Notes: a model not told the origin generated them from the sequence alone. DNA of 64,000 nucleotides from CAVTJL01 sp963752325 (GCA_963752325.1 CAVVXU010000022.1:1-64000); one strand, 5' to 3'; shown: positions 1 through 9,663, counted from the first letter of the stretch. Made by a program: numbers and translations.

Positions 1-33
1 GTCTGGTGCTCTATCCAGTTGAGCTACGGGCGC
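1..33 (-). tRNA. tRNA-Arg, 5' part only (cut by window edge)
   Basis: Read on the minus strand, positions 33 to 1 give a seven-base acceptor strand GCGCCCG, TA, a four-base-pair D stem (GCTC/GAGC) around the loop AACTGGATA, and the 5' side of an anticodon stem (CCAGA). This matches the start of alphaproteobacterial tRNA-Arg genes as I know them. The window ends just before the anticodon, so the isoacceptor cannot be read and the Arg call rests on similarity only. Confidence 0.75.
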
Positions 34-109
34 TCGCCGAAGCGGCCGGCCGGATGTAGCGGCTCGCCGGGACGGTTGCAAGCCCGGGCGACGGCTCTCT
101 CGAATGCCT

Positions 110-333
110 CTAGAGCTTGCCGGCGGCAGGCACGGCACCTCGCCGCCACTCGAGGTGCGCATCCTCGGCGAGCGCCGTCGCCCTCCGGCCGGCGAGATGC
201 CACCGCTGCGTCGTGGCACCGACCGTCCGCGCCGCATCCGCCCGACGTCGAGCCGGTAGACGAGAACGGCGGCCAAGCCGGCACTGATGATGGCGACGAC
301 CAGCAGCGCGGCGAAGAGCAGGCGCGAGCGCAT
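110..333 (-). CDS. possible small membrane protein (needs one frameshift)
   Basis: From an ATG at 333 the minus strand encodes a short basic start (MRSRLLFAALLVV) and one hydrophobic helix of about 22 residues. The frame then loses protein-like character. A shift near 235 joins it to a frame that reads DAARTVGATTQRWHLAG and stops at 110. The result would be a single-pass protein of about 74 residues. I do not recognise a family. The gene lies between the tRNA and the FAD oxidoreductase on the same strand. It could equally be non-coding, and the call is weak. Confidence 0.28.
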
Positions 334-473
334 GCCGATCCCCCCTGCGCGAAGCCTTACGACACCAAGCGTGCTGGGCAGATCGGTCGCTCGCAAGCCG
401 GCGCGAGCCCACTGTGTCGCCGTGTCGCAACATCCTCGTCACGACACGCGGGAGGTGCCTGTCGGGGCGGCGG

Positions 474-1734
474 CTAGACGAAAGAGCGGCGCGGGCGGTA
501 GGGCTCGAGATCGAGGCCGGGATCGCGGCCGGCGGCGAGGTCGGCGATCAGACGGCCGGTGAGGGGCCCCAGCGTGAGGCCGATATGCTGATGCCCGAAG
601 GCGAGCAGCATGTTGGCGAGCCCGGGGGCGCGGCCGATGACCGGCAGGCTGTCCGGCAGCGAGGGCCGGCTGCCCTGCCACTCGCTCAGGATGCGGCCGT
701 CGAGCCCCGGCACGAGCCGGCGGGCGCGCGGCAGCAGGCCGCGGATGCGGCGGAAGTCGGGCTCCGCCCAGGCGCTCGCCAGCTCGACCCCGCCCGTGAG
801 GCGCACGCCGTGCTCCATCGGTGCCAGAACAAAGCCGCCCTCGATGGTGTAGACCGGACGGCGCAGCGTCGGCTCGGGATGGGGCAGCATCAAATGATAG
901 CCCCGCTCGGCCTCGAGCGGCACGGGCGCACCGCCCTGGGCGGCGAGACGCTTGGAGAAGGCGCCGGCGGCGAGGACGACGAGGTCGGCGGGCAGCGTCC
1001 CGGCCGAGCTTTGGGACCGCCGTGACGCGAGCGCCCTCCTGCACGATCGCCGTCACCTCGGCCTGCAGGAGCTCGCCGCCGCGCTCGACCAGCGTCTCGA
1101 CGATGCCCTCGACATAGCGCTGGGGATGGCGGACGGCCCGGTTGTGCGGCAGCAGCAGGCCGCGCGCGACCTCGGGGTTGAGGGCCGGCTCCAGGTCCAG
1201 CACCTCGTCCCGGCCGAGCAGCTCGAAGTCACGGCCGCGCCGGCCGAGGAACTCCCGCTCGAGCGCGGTCGCGCGCTCGAAGCGATCGGCATCGAAGGCG
1301 ACCTTGAGCCAGCCGCCCGGGCGCACGAGGTCGGCGAGGCCGCATTGCTGGATGACGAGATCGTGGGCCTGCTCCGCGCGCTCGGCCAGGGCCGCTATCG
1401 CCTTCGAGGAGGCCTCGGCGCGCTCGGGGCGGGTGGCCAGCGCCACGCGCAGGAGCCAGGGCAGCAGGCCCGGCAGATGGCGCCAGCGGATCGCGAGCGG
1501 GCCCAGCGGGTCGCGCAGCATGGCCGGCACCTTGCCGACGAGCCCTGGTGTGGCGATCGGCAGCACGCTGGCGACGCTGATGACGCCGGCATTGCCGAGC
1601 GAGGCGCCGCTGCCGGGCGGCCGCGGGTCGACCAGGCGCACGCGCCAGCCGTCGCGCTGGAGAAAAAGGGCGCAGCTGGCGCCGACGATACCGGCGCCGA
1701 CGACCAGCGCCGTGCCGGCTGTGGCTTCGCTCAT
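474..1734 (-). CDS. FAD-dependent D-amino-acid dehydrogenase-like oxidoreductase (frameshifted)
   Basis: This is a DAO/DadA-type flavoenzyme of about 420 residues. It would deaminate a D-amino acid or related amine and pass electrons to a quinone or to oxygen. The N-terminal Rossmann motif (VVGAGIVGASCALFLQRDG) and the following LGNAGVISVASVLPIATPG segment fit the DadA family. The C-terminal FAD-binding end reads LPVIGRAPGLANMLLAFGHQHIG. Near 1010-1020 the frame breaks (one extra base), and the second half continues in the next frame to a stop at 474. I chose ATG 1734 because the Rossmann motif follows 12 residues later; the longer frame from 1809 has no family support. It is divergent from nadE, with 138 bases between. 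The substrate is unknown. Confidence 0.75.
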
Positions 1735-1872
1735 CCGTCCTCCATGGCCGCCGGCGGGGATGCGGGCCGGGGTTGCGGGGCCGGCGATTGCCCGGCGGCC
1801 GGAAATCACTTAGATTGAGGCGGTGCGCGACGGTCAAGACCCCGGCGCACGGCGAGCAACCGAGCGAGCTGG

Positions 1873-3586
1873 ATGGCCGTGAGCGACCCGATCGTCATCG
1901 CCCTGGCGCAGAGCAACCCCACCGTGGGCGACCTCGAGGGCAATCTCGAGCTGATCCGCCATGTCCGGGCCGAGGCGGCCACGGCCGGCGCCGAGCTCGT
2001 CGTCCTGGGCGAGCTTTGCATCGTCGGCTACCCGCCCGAGGATCTCGTGCTGAAGCCGGCGCTCTGCGACTTCGCAAGGCGCGCCGTCGAGACGCTGGCG
2101 CGCGACACGGCGGACGGCGGGCCGGCCCTGGTCGTGGGCGCCCCCTGGCGCGAGCAGGGCGATCTCTTCAACGCGGTCCTGCTGCTGGCACGGGGCGAGA
2201 TCGTCGCCTGGCGGGCCAAGCACGAGCTGCCGAACTACGGCGTCTTCGACGAGGTGCGGGTGTTCGAGCCGGGCCCGGTCCCCGGGCCCGTCGCCTTCCA
2301 GACAAGGGCCGGCGACGTCGTGCGCCTGGGCCTCATGGTCTGCGAGGACATGTGGTTCGAGGACGTGGCCGAGGGGCTGCAGGAATCGGGTGCCGAGATC
2401 CTCATCGTCATCAACGGCTCGCCCTTCGAGCAGGGCAAGCTCGACACGCGCCAGCAGCTGGCCGTGGCCCGGGTGACGGAGACCGGGCTGCCGCTCGTCT
2501 ACGTCAACCAGGTGGGCGGCCAGGACGAGCTCGTGTTCGACGGCACCTCCTTCGCGCTCGATGCGGACCGGGCACTCGTGGCCCTGGCGCCCAGCTTCGA
2601 GGAGAGCCTGATCCTCACGCGCTGGCAGCGCGACGAGGAGGACCGCCTCGCCTGCGTCGGCAAGGGGTCGCTGGCCCCGCCGCTTTCCGACCTCGAGAGC
2701 ATCTATCGCGCGATGGTCCTGGGCCTTCGCGACTACGTTCAAAAGAACCGCTTCCCGGGCGTCGTGCTGGGCCTGTCGGGCGGCATCGACTCGGCGCTCT
2801 CGGCCGTGGTGGCGGTCGACGCGCTGGGGCCCGAGCGGGTGCACGCGGTGATGATGCCGTCCCGCTACACCTCGAGGGACAGCCTCGACGACGCGGCCGG
2901 GGTGGCGAGCGCGCTGGGCATCCGCCTGGACGAGGTGCCGATCGAGAGCGCGGTCGATGCGTTCCACGGCATGCTGGCGCCGATCTTCGCCAATCGTGCA
3001 CCCGACACGACCGAGGAGAACGTGCAGTCGCGCATCCGCGGCGTCACGCTGATGGCGATCTCGAACAAGCTGGGCTCGATGGTCCTGACCACCGGCAACA
3101 AGTCCGAGATGTCGGTGGGCTACGCCACGCTCTACGGCGACATGTGCGGCGGCTACTCGGTCCTGAAGGACCTCTACAAGACGACCGTCTTCGCGCTTTG
3201 CCACTGGCGCAACGGGACGCGACCGAGCGGGGCGCTTCGGCCCCCTGGGCAGCGTCATGCCCGAGCGCGTCATCACCAAGCCGCCCACGGCCGAGCTGCG
3301 CGCCGATCAGAAGGACGAGGACTCGCTGCCGCCCTATGCGCTGCTCGACCGCATCCTCGAGGGCCTCGTCGAGAGCGATCTCTCGCCGCGGGAGCTCGTC
3401 GAGCAGGGCTTCCCGGCCGAGGAGGTGCGGCGCGTCTCGAACCTTTTGGACCTCGCCGAGTACAAGCGTCGTCAGGCGCCGCCCGGGGTGAAGATCACCC
3501 GCAAGGCGTTCGGCCGCGACCGCCGCTACCCGATCACCAACGCCTTCCGGCGGGTGGGCCTGACCGACCCGCCAGCGAAAGCCTGA
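1873..3586 (+). CDS. nadE: glutamine-dependent NAD+ synthetase (frameshifted)
   Basis: Makes NAD+ from nicotinic acid adenine dinucleotide, ATP and glutamine (EC 6.3.5.1). Residues 1 to about 260 are a nitrilase-type glutaminase domain with the expected Glu (GELCIVGYPPEDL), Lys (AKHELPNYGVFDE) and Cys (LMVCEDMWFED). The synthetase half carries the PP-loop LGLSGGIDSALSAVV and the conserved TTGNKSEMSVGYATLYGDM. An extra base between about 3205 and 3240 breaks the frame inside the conserved WRN...RP.G..G segment. The C-terminus (MPERVITKPPTAELR to FGRDRRYPITNAFRRVG) continues in the next frame to 3586. Total length of about 570 residues is usual for the family. An essential enzyme, so a real pseudogene is unlikely. 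Confidence 0.93.
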
Positions 3587-3674
3587 TCCTGCCATCGCGC
3601 CATCATGATGATGGGCCGACCGGCCTCGCTGGACGGCCGATCGGGGTGCTGCCGGGACGGCCCGGCCGCTTTGG

Positions 3675-3703
3675 TTGTGGCCCGGCAGTGGCTCGTCTAT
3701 AAG
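3675..3703 (+). promoter_or_regulatory. sigma70-type promoter for the purine operon
   Basis: TTGTGG at 3675-3680 and TATAAG at 3698-3703 are separated by exactly 17 bases, in the 203-base gap between nadE and purC. The transcript would start near 3710, about 80 bases before the purC ATG. No PurR-like operator or riboswitch is recognisable in the leader. Confidence 0.6.
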
Positions 3704-3789
3704 AAGCCCGCCCGGGCGAGTTCGGGCAGGATCGGCGCTCGTCACGGGCGCCGATTTTCGTGTTCCAGCATCCGGCTCGGTGGTGAGAG

Positions 3790-4554
3790 ATGGCCCGGCG
3801 CAGACAGGTCTACGAGGGCAAGGCGAAGGTCCTTTTCGAAGGCCCCGAGCCCGGCACCCTGATCCAGTACTTCAAGGATGACGCCACCGCCTTCAACAAC
3901 AAGAAGCATGGCATCATCACCGGCAAGGGGGTGCTGAACAACCGGATCTCCGAGTACCTCATGATGCGGCTGGGCGAGGCCGGCATCCCCACCCATTTCA
4001 TGCGCCGGCTCAACATGCGCGAGCAGCTGATCCGCGAGGTCGAGATCATCCCGATCGAGGTGGTGGTGAGGAACGTCGCCGCCGGCTCCCTTGCCCAGCG
4101 CTTCGGCATGGAGGAAGGGGCGGCCCTGCCCCGCTCGATCGTCGAGTACTACTACAAGTCCGACGAGCTGAACGATCCGATGGTGAGCGAGGAGCACGTC
4201 ACGGCCTTCGGCTGGGCGAGCTACCAGGAGCTCGACGAGATCCTCAACCTCACCCTGCGCGTCAATGATTTTCTCACCGGGCTCTTCATCGGCGTCGGGC
4301 TCAAGCTCGTCGACCTCAAGCTCGAGTATGGCCGCCTCTGGGAGGAGGAGGACATGCGCATCGTGCTGGCCGACGAGATCAGCCCCGACAATTGCCGCCT
4401 CTGGGACTCCCGGACCAACGAGAAGCTCGACAAGGACCGCTTCCGGCGCGACCTCGGCAACGTCCAGGAGGGCTATGCGGAGATCGCGCGGCGGCTCGGC
4501 ATCCTGCCCGAGGCGGGGCCGCGCGACCTCAAGGGGCCGGAGACGCTGCAGTGA
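3790..4554 (+). CDS. purC: phosphoribosylaminoimidazole-succinocarboxamide synthase
   Basis: SAICAR synthetase, 254 residues: joins aspartate to CAIR using ATP in de novo purine synthesis. The start MARRRQVYEGKAKVLFEGPE is the typical family N-terminus with the nucleotide-binding YEGKAK. The motifs IPIEVVVRNVAAGSLA and LADEISPDNCRLWD are both present. The length is normal and the frame is intact. First gene of the pur operon; its TGA overlaps the GTG start of purS (GTGA), implying translational coupling. The ATG lies 87 bases downstream of the mapped -10 hexamer. Confidence 0.97.
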   Translation: MARRRQVYEGKAKVLFEGPEPGTLIQYFKDDATAFNNKKHGIITGKGVLNNRISEYLMMRLGEAGIPTHFMRRLNMREQLIREVEIIPIEVVVRNVAAGSLAQRFGMEEGAALPRSIVEYYYKSDELNDPMVSEEHVTAFGWASYQELDEILNLTLRVNDFLTGLFIGVGLKLVDLKLEYGRLWEEEDMRIVLADEISPDNCRLWDSRTNEKLDKDRFRRDLGNVQEGYAEIARRLGILPEAGPRDLKGPETLQ

Positions 4555-4790
4555 AGGCCAGGGTCGAGATCGGCTTCCGGCCGGGCGTGCTCGATCCGGA
4601 GGCGGTGGCGATCGAGCGCTCGCTCAAGGGTCTGGGCTTCGACGGGGTGAAGGGCGTGCGGCGGACCAAGGTGATCGAGCTCGATCTCGACGCGGCCGAT
4701 GCCGCCACCGCCGAGGCCAAGGCGCGCGCGATGTGCGAGAAGCTGCTCGCCAACCCGGTGATCGAGAGCTATCGCATCCATCTCGACTAG
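4551..4790 (+). CDS. purS: FGAM synthase subunit PurS
   Basis: Small 79-residue subunit that bridges PurL and PurQ in three-part formylglycinamidine ribonucleotide synthase. The sequence runs VKARVEIGFRPGVLDPEAVA, with the family core FDGVKGVRRTKVIELDL and the end VIESYRIHLD. The GTG start at 4551 overlaps the purC stop. The only ATG in this frame falls upstream within purC, so GTG is the sensible start. Its presence explains why PurL here is the short form and PurQ is a separate gene. Confidence 0.95.
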   Translation: MKARVEIGFRPGVLDPEAVAIERSLKGLGFDGVKGVRRTKVIELDLDAADAATAEAKARAMCEKLLANPVIESYRIHLD

Positions 4791-4806
4791 CTCGCGGAGC
4801 CCGCTC

Positions 4807-5280
4807 ATGAGCACGCTCTACGAGGAGGACTTCTACAGCTGGACGCAGGAGCAGGCGGCCGTCCTGCGCCGCGCCGCCGAGCTGCGCCTCAACGCCCCCG
4901 GCGATGCCGATTGGGAGCATCTCGCCGAGGAGGTCGAGGATATGGGGATCTCGCTCGAGCGCGAGCTCTATTCCCGCTATCGCGTGCTCCTCCTGCACCT
5001 CCTCAAGTGGCGCTATCAGCCTGCCATGTGCTCCAGCAGCTGGGAGGGATCCATCCGCGTGCAGCGCCATGAGATCGCCCGTCTCCTGCGCAAGAATCCG
5101 GGGCTCAAGCCGAAGCGGGCCGGGGAGCTCGAGGATGCTTACGAGGCGGCGCGCCTGGCGGCGGCACCCGAGACGGGGCTCGCCAGCGATACTTTCCCAG
5201 CGATCTGCCCCTTCGGGCTCGAGGAGGTCGAGAATGCCGATTTCTGGCCCGAGCCCGCGGTGATGGTGGAGCGCTCCTAG
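4807..5280 (+). CDS. DUF29 family protein
   Basis: 157 residues, matching the DUF29 family end to end: YEEDFYSWTQEQAAVLRR at the start, DADWEHLAEEVEDMG, the central LLLHLLKWRYQP, IRVQRHEIARLLRKNP, and the closing FPAICPFGLEE and ADFWP. The function of DUF29 is not known. The gene sits 16 bases after purS and one base before purQ, on the same strand, so it is almost certainly co-transcribed with the purine genes. DUF29 genes are more often found scattered and in multiple copies, so this location is odd. No frameshift is seen. Confidence 0.9.
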   Translation: MSTLYEEDFYSWTQEQAAVLRRAAELRLNAPGDADWEHLAEEVEDMGISLERELYSRYRVLLLHLLKWRYQPAMCSSSWEGSIRVQRHEIARLLRKNPGLKPKRAGELEDAYEAARLAAAPETGLASDTFPAICPFGLEEVENADFWPEPAVMVERS

Positions 5281-5281
5281 C

Positions 5282-5944
5282 TTGCGCGCGGCCATCGTCA
5301 GCTTTCCGGGCTCCAACCGCGAGCTCGATCTCGAGGCGGCCCTGCTGCGGGCGACCGGCAAGGCGCCGCTGCGTGTCTGGCATCAGGAGACGAGCCTGCC
5401 GGCGCTCGACCTCGTGGCGCTGCCCGGCGGCTTTGCCTATGGCGACTATCTGCGCTGCGGCGCCATCGCCGCCCGCAGCCCGGTGATGGCCGAGGTGGCG
5501 CGGCTCGCCGGGCGCGGCACGGCGGTGCTCGGCATCTGCAACGGCTTCCAGGTCCTGACCGAGGCGGGCCTCCTTCCGGGTGCCCTGATCCGCAACCGCG
5601 GCCTCGCCTTCATCTGCCGCACGGTCGAGCTCGAGGTGGCGACCAGGGCCTGCCACTTCACCCACCTCTACGAGACGGGGCAGACGCTGCGCGTGCCCGT
5701 GGCCCACCATGACGGCAACTATGTCGTGAGCGCGGACGAGCTGGCCCGCCTCGAGGACGAGGACCGCGATCGCCTTCCGCTACCGCGAGGAGTCAACGGC
5801 TCGACCGGCCGCATCGCCGGCGTGCTGTCGAGGGAGCGCAACGTGCTGGGCCTGATGCCGCATCCCGAGGACGCGACCGACCCGCTGCACGGCTCGCTGG
5901 ACGGCCAGGGGCTGTTCGACGCGCTCGCCAAGGCGCTCGGCTGA
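5282..5944 (+). CDS. purQ: FGAM synthase glutaminase subunit PurQ (local frame swap)
   Basis: Class I glutamine amidotransferase subunit that supplies ammonia to PurL. The nucleophile Cys lies in AVLGICNGFQVLTEAG and the catalytic His-Glu in LMPHPEDATD, within 220 residues. TTG at 5282 is the likely start (LRAAIVSFPGSNRELDLE); no closer ATG fits. Residues about 166-178 read DRLPLPRG, where the family has a VAFRYR-type strand. The same DNA in the neighbouring frame gives AFRYRE, so one inserted base near 5777 and one missing base near 5811 most likely swap the frame over about 12 codons. The stop overlaps the purL start (TGATG). Confidence 0.93.
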   Translation: MRAAIVSFPGSNRELDLEAALLRATGKAPLRVWHQETSLPALDLVALPGGFAYGDYLRCGAIAARSPVMAEVARLAGRGTAVLGICNGFQVLTEAGLLPGALIRNRGLAFICRTVELEVATRACHFTHLYETGQTLRVPVAHHDGNYVVSADELARLEDEDRDRLPLPRGVNGSTGRIAGVLSRERNVLGLMPHPEDATDPLHGSLDGQGLFDALAKALG

Positions 5945-8149
5945 TGGAGCGGAGCAGCATCACGCCGGAGCTGGTGGCCGAGCACGGTCTCAAGGAGGAC
6001 GAGTACGCGCGGATCCTGGAGATCCTGGGCCGTGAGCCCAATCTCGTCGAGCTCGGCATCTTCTCGGTGATGTGGAGCGAGCACTGCTCCTACAAGTCGT
6101 CGCGCGCCCACCTGAAGAAGCTGCCGACCGAGGCGCCCTGGGTCGTCTGCGGCCCGGGCGAGAATGCGGGCGTCGTCGACATCGGCGAGGGCCTGGTCGC
6201 GGTCTTCAAGATGGAGAGCCACAACCACCCGAGCTTCATCGAGCCCTATCAGGGGGCCGCTACCGGCGTGGGCGGCATCCTGCGCGACGTCTTCACGATG
6301 GGTGCCAGGCCCGTGGCCATCCTGGACGCGCTGCGCTTCGGCGAGCCCGGCCACCCCAAGACCCGCCACCTCGTGGCCGGCGTCGTCGCCGGCATCGGCG
6401 GCTACGGCAACTGCGTGGGCGTGCCCACCGTCGGCGGCGAGACCACCTTCCACCGGAGCTACAACGGCAACATCCTCGTCAATGCGATGTGCGTCGGCGT
6501 GGCCGAGGCGGACAAGGTCTTCTATGCCAGCGCCGCCGGCATCGGGAATCCCGTCGTCTATGTGGGGGCCAAGACCGGCCGCGACGGCATCCACGGCGCC
6601 ACGATGGCCTCGGCCGCGTTCAGCGACGAGAAGGAGGCCCGGCGCCCGACCGTCCAGGTGGGCGATCCCTTCACCGAGAAGCTGCTGATCGAGGCCTGCC
6701 TCGAGCTGATGCGCAAGGACTGCATCGTCGCGATCCAGGACATGGGCGCTGCCGGCCTCACCTCCTCCTCCTTCGAGATGGCGGCGCGCGGCGGCACCGG
6801 GATCGAGATGGACCTCGACGCCGTGCCGCTGCGCGAGGAGGGCATGACCGCCGTACGAGATCATGCTCTCGGAGAGCCAGGAGCGGATGCTCATGGTGCT
6901 CGAGAAGGGCAAGGAGGAGGAGGCGCGCGCCGTCTTCGCGCGCTGGGGCCTCGACCTCGCGACGGTCGGCCGCGTCACCGACACCGGCCGCATGGTCATC
7001 CGCCACGGCGGCGAGGTCGCGGCCGACCTGCCGATCGCCCCGGTGAGCGGCGCCTCGCCCGTCTACGACCGGCCGAGCGAGCCGCCGCCGAAGCGCCTGC
7101 CGCTCCTGGGCGACGTCGCGACCCCGCCCTGCTCGCATCGGGACGCGCTCCTGAAGCTCCTTGGCTGCCCCGACATCGCGAGCAAGCGCTGGATCTTCGA
7201 GCAGTACGACCACCTCGTGATGGGCGACACGGTGCAGCGGCCGGGCGGCGATGCCGCCGTCGTGCGCCTGCACGGGTCGAACAGGGGCCTTGCGCTCACC
7301 ACCGACTGCACGCCCCGCTATTGCGAGGCCGATCCCTTCGAGGGCGGCAAGCAGGCGGTGGCCGAGGCCTGGCGCAACATCGTCGCGGTGGGGGCCAAGC
7401 CGCTCGCCATCACCAACTGCCTCAACTTCGGCAATCCCGAGCGGCCGCCCATCATGGGCCAGCTGGTGGCGGCGATCGAGGGCATGGCCCTGGCCTGCCG
7501 CGCGCTCGACTTCCCGGTCGTGTCGGGCAACGTCTCGCTCTACAACGACACCGACGGCAGGCCGGTCCAGCCGACGCCCGAGATCGGCGGCCTCGGCCTG
7601 ATCGAGGATCTGGGCCGGATGGTCGGCATGGCCTGGGACAAGCCCGGCCTCAGCCTCATCCTCGTCGGGGAGAGCGCCGGCTGGCTCGGCGCCTCGCTCT
7701 ATCTGCGCGAGGTGCTGGGTCGCGAGGACGGGGCGCCGCCGCCGGTCGACCTCGAGAGCGAGCGGCGCCACGGCGACTTCGTCCTGAAGCTCGCCGGCGA
7801 GGGCCGAACCCTGGCCTGCCACGACCTCTCGGACGGCGGGCTCGCGGTTGCGGTGGCCGAGATGTGCATCGCGTCGCGCATGGGCGCCATGCTCACCGTG
7901 CCACGCGAGGTGTCGAGCGCCATGGGCTGGCTCTTCGGCGAGGAGCAGGGCCGCTATCTCCTGGCCGTGCGCGCCGGCGACCGCCGCAGGGTCCTGGCGC
8001 AGGCGGCCGAGGCCGGGGTCATCGCGCGGGAGGTCGGCACGACCGGCGGCGATGCGTTGATCGTTACGGGCGAGGCCCCCATATCGGTGGAGACGCTGGC
8101 GGAGCGGCAGGCATCCTGGCTGCCCCGCTACATGGCTGGCCAGGCCTAA
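5944..8149 (+). CDS. purL: FGAM synthase subunit PurL, small form (frameshifted)
   Basis: Synthetase subunit of formylglycinamidine ribonucleotide synthase, about 734 residues, the usual length when PurS and PurQ are separate. Recognisable parts are MWSEHCSYKSSRAHLKKLP, the KMESHNHPSFIEPYQGAATG motif, QDMGAAGLTSSSFEMAARGG, and the second-half AITNCLNFGNPE and CHDLSDGGLAVAVAEM. At 6853 the sequence reads ATGACCGCCGTACGAG, where the family expects Met-Thr-Ala-Tyr-Glu. One extra base shifts the frame, and EIMLSESQERMLMVLEKG follows at once in the new frame. ATG 5944 overlaps the purQ stop. An essential enzyme, so the break is probably an error. Confidence 0.95.
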
Positions 8150-8176
8150 GGGCCGGGACGAGGGGACCAAGCGCGC

Positions 8177-8410
8177 ATGCCGATGTCGGCCGAGGCGATC
8201 CGCAAGCTCATCAACGAGGCCCTGCCCGACGCCGAGGTGCGGATCGAGGATCTGGCCGGCGACGGCGACCATTATCGCGCGGTCATCGTCTCCGAGGCGT
8301 TCCGCGGCAAGAGCCGGCTGCAGCAGCACCAGATCGTCTACAAGGCCCTGGGCGAGCGCATGGGGGGCGAGCTTCACGCCCTTGCCCTCTCGACCGCGGC
8401 CCCGGCCTGA
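8177..8410 (+). CDS. bolA: BolA family protein
   Basis: 77 residues covering the whole BolA fold, from MPMSAEAIRKLINEALPDAE to the end. The family's conserved segment is KSRLQQHQIVYKALGERM, with a His in the usual place. BolA proteins bind [2Fe-2S] clusters together with CGFS-type monothiol glutaredoxins and help in iron-sulfur trafficking. The next gene is exactly such a glutaredoxin, 37 bases on. That supports co-transcription and a shared role. This gene follows purL by 27 bases and may ride on the purine operon. Confidence 0.92.
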   Translation: MPMSAEAIRKLINEALPDAEVRIEDLAGDGDHYRAVIVSEAFRGKSRLQQHQIVYKALGERMGGELHALALSTAAPA

Positions 8411-8447
8411 GCCAATCTCGCATCAACGCTTCCCGAGGAACCGACCG

Positions 8448-8786
8448 ATGAGCAATCCGACCTTCGAGCGCATCCAGGGGCAGATCACCGGCGACGACGT
8501 CGTGCTCTACATGAAGGGCACGCCCGTCTTTCCGATGTGCGGCTTCTCCGCCGCCGTCGTGCAGGTGCTCTCGCAGACCGGCGTCAAGTTCCAGTCCTAC
8601 AACATCCTCGAGGATCCGGATCTGCGCCAGGGCCTGAAGGAGTTCTCGAGCTGGCCCACCTTCCCGCAGCTCTACGTCAAGGGCGAGCTGGTGGGCGGCT
8701 GCGACATCATCCGCGAGATGCACGAGGCGGGCGAGCTCGACGCCTTCCTCAAGGAGAAGGGTGTCGCCGTCGAGGCGGCCGCCTGA
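8448..8786 (+). CDS. grxD: monothiol glutaredoxin, CGFS type (Grx4 family)
   Basis: 112 residues with the diagnostic CGFS site (KGTPVFPMCGFSAAVVQVL), the cis-Pro segment WPTFPQLYVKGELVGGCDI, and the C-terminal GELDAFLKEKGV. These proteins carry and hand over [2Fe-2S] clusters, with BolA as partner. ATG 8448 is chosen because the family N-terminus (MSNPTFERIQGQI) begins there and a purine-rich CGAGGAA lies about 8 bases upstream. The in-frame upstream ATG at 8382 only adds a proline/arginine-rich tail. A terminator-like hairpin follows. Confidence 0.95.
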   Translation: MSNPTFERIQGQITGDDVVLYMKGTPVFPMCGFSAAVVQVLSQTGVKFQSYNILEDPDLRQGLKEFSSWPTFPQLYVKGELVGGCDIIREMHEAGELDAFLKEKGVAVEAAA

Positions 8787-8801
8787 GCGCAGTTGGCCGG
8801 G

Positions 8802-8830
8802 AGGCGGCGCGCCGAGGGCGGCCGCCGCCT
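8802..8830 (+). terminator. intrinsic terminator-like hairpin after grxD
   Basis: AGGCGGC (8802-8808) pairs with GCCGCCT (8824-8830) across a 15-base GC-rich loop, followed by the pyrimidine run TCTCTTCTGCTCTCT. It sits between the convergent grxD and DUF3108 genes, so it may serve both. There is no clean T-tract. Confidence 0.45.
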
Positions 8831-8844
8831 TCTCTTCTGCTCTC

Positions 8845-9663
8845 TCAGCTCGCGACCAGCGTCACCACCGAGGTGAGCGTGCCGTTGACGGTCTCGAGAT
8901 AGACCGGCACGAGGCGACTGTCGTCGCTCACCAGAACCCGGATCCAGCGCGGGTTCGGCTCGTCCGGAAAGGTCATGAAGGTGTCGCTGCTGTCGAAGCC
9001 GTAGCGGGCGAAGAGCTGGACCTTGAGCTCCAGCACAGGGCGGCCTTCGTAGCTCTTGCGGCTGAGATAGGTGGCCTCGAGATCGAAGCGCTTGCGGCCG
9101 TCGAAGATCGGCAGCCTGACCTTCTTGTCCCCCTCGCCCGCGACCGCCTTCGGCAGCCAGGTGCGCAGCCGGAGGAACGCGGTCAGCGGGTCGATCGTGC
9201 CGTCTTGCAGCTTGGCCGGCACCTCGCTGTCCTTGAGGCGGCCATTATTATGATAGACCAGCCCCTGGATCTCGCCGCCTTCGTCGTAGCGGATCTGGAT
9301 GCTGCGCTTGCGATCGGGCTTTTGCTCTAAGGCGTCGAACACGACCGGCAGCATCCCGTGCGGTCCGGGCGCGCTGGTCGTCCTCATCTTCGTGACGATC
9401 TCGCCGCCGAGGAGGGCGGCGATGCCCTGGTTGCGGATGGTGAGCGAGCTCGCGACCGAGCTGCCGTCGGGCTTGAGCGAGAGGTCGACGCCGGCGACCT
9501 GCACGCCGGTGACGGTGACCTTGTAGGTCAGGTCGAGGGTGGGCGGCGCCGCTGCCTCAGCCGCGCCGACGAGCCGATGGGGAAGCAGCGCCAGGCCCAG
9601 GACCGCGAGCCCGCCCCCGCGTAGGACGGAACGCCGGCTCGCTCGGATATGATGGGTCAGCAT
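8845..9663 (-). CDS. DUF3108 domain protein, exported
   Basis: 272 residues. The N-terminus has a twin-arginine-like start (RASRRSVLRGGGLAVLGLAL) and an Ala-rich cleavage region ending near AAEAAAPP, so export to the periplasm is likely. The body fits DUF3108: LTYKVTVTGVQVAGVDLSLK, the YHNNGR and DPLTAFLRLRTW region, and the end WIRVLVSDDSRLVPVYLE. Members of this family are beta-rich periplasmic proteins of unknown function. It follows rpsD on the same strand, separated by a strong hairpin. The frame is intact. Confidence 0.85.
   Translation of the reverse strand: MLTHHIRASRRSVLRGGGLAVLGLALLPHRLVGAAEAAAPPTLDLTYKVTVTGVQVAGVDLSLKPDGSSVASSLTIRNQGIAALLGGEIVTKMRTTSAPGPHGMLPVVFDALEQKPDRKRSIQIRYDEGGEIQGLVYHNNGRLKDSEVPAKLQDGTIDPLTAFLRLRTWLPKAVAGEGDKKVRLPIFDGRKRFDLEATYLSRKSYEGRPVLELKVQLFARYGFDSSDTFMTFPDEPNPRWIRVLVSDDSRLVPVYLETVNGTLTSVVTLVAS

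Noticed and set aside
6853..6853. Programmed +1 frameshifting in purL and metH
   Set aside because: Breaks occur in many unrelated genes, at different places and without a shared slippery site or stop codon as in prfB. Error or mutation explains them better.
6758..8377. 539-codon minus-strand open frame opposite purL
   Set aside because: It lies opposite highly conserved purL sequence and has no domain-like features; a shadow frame.
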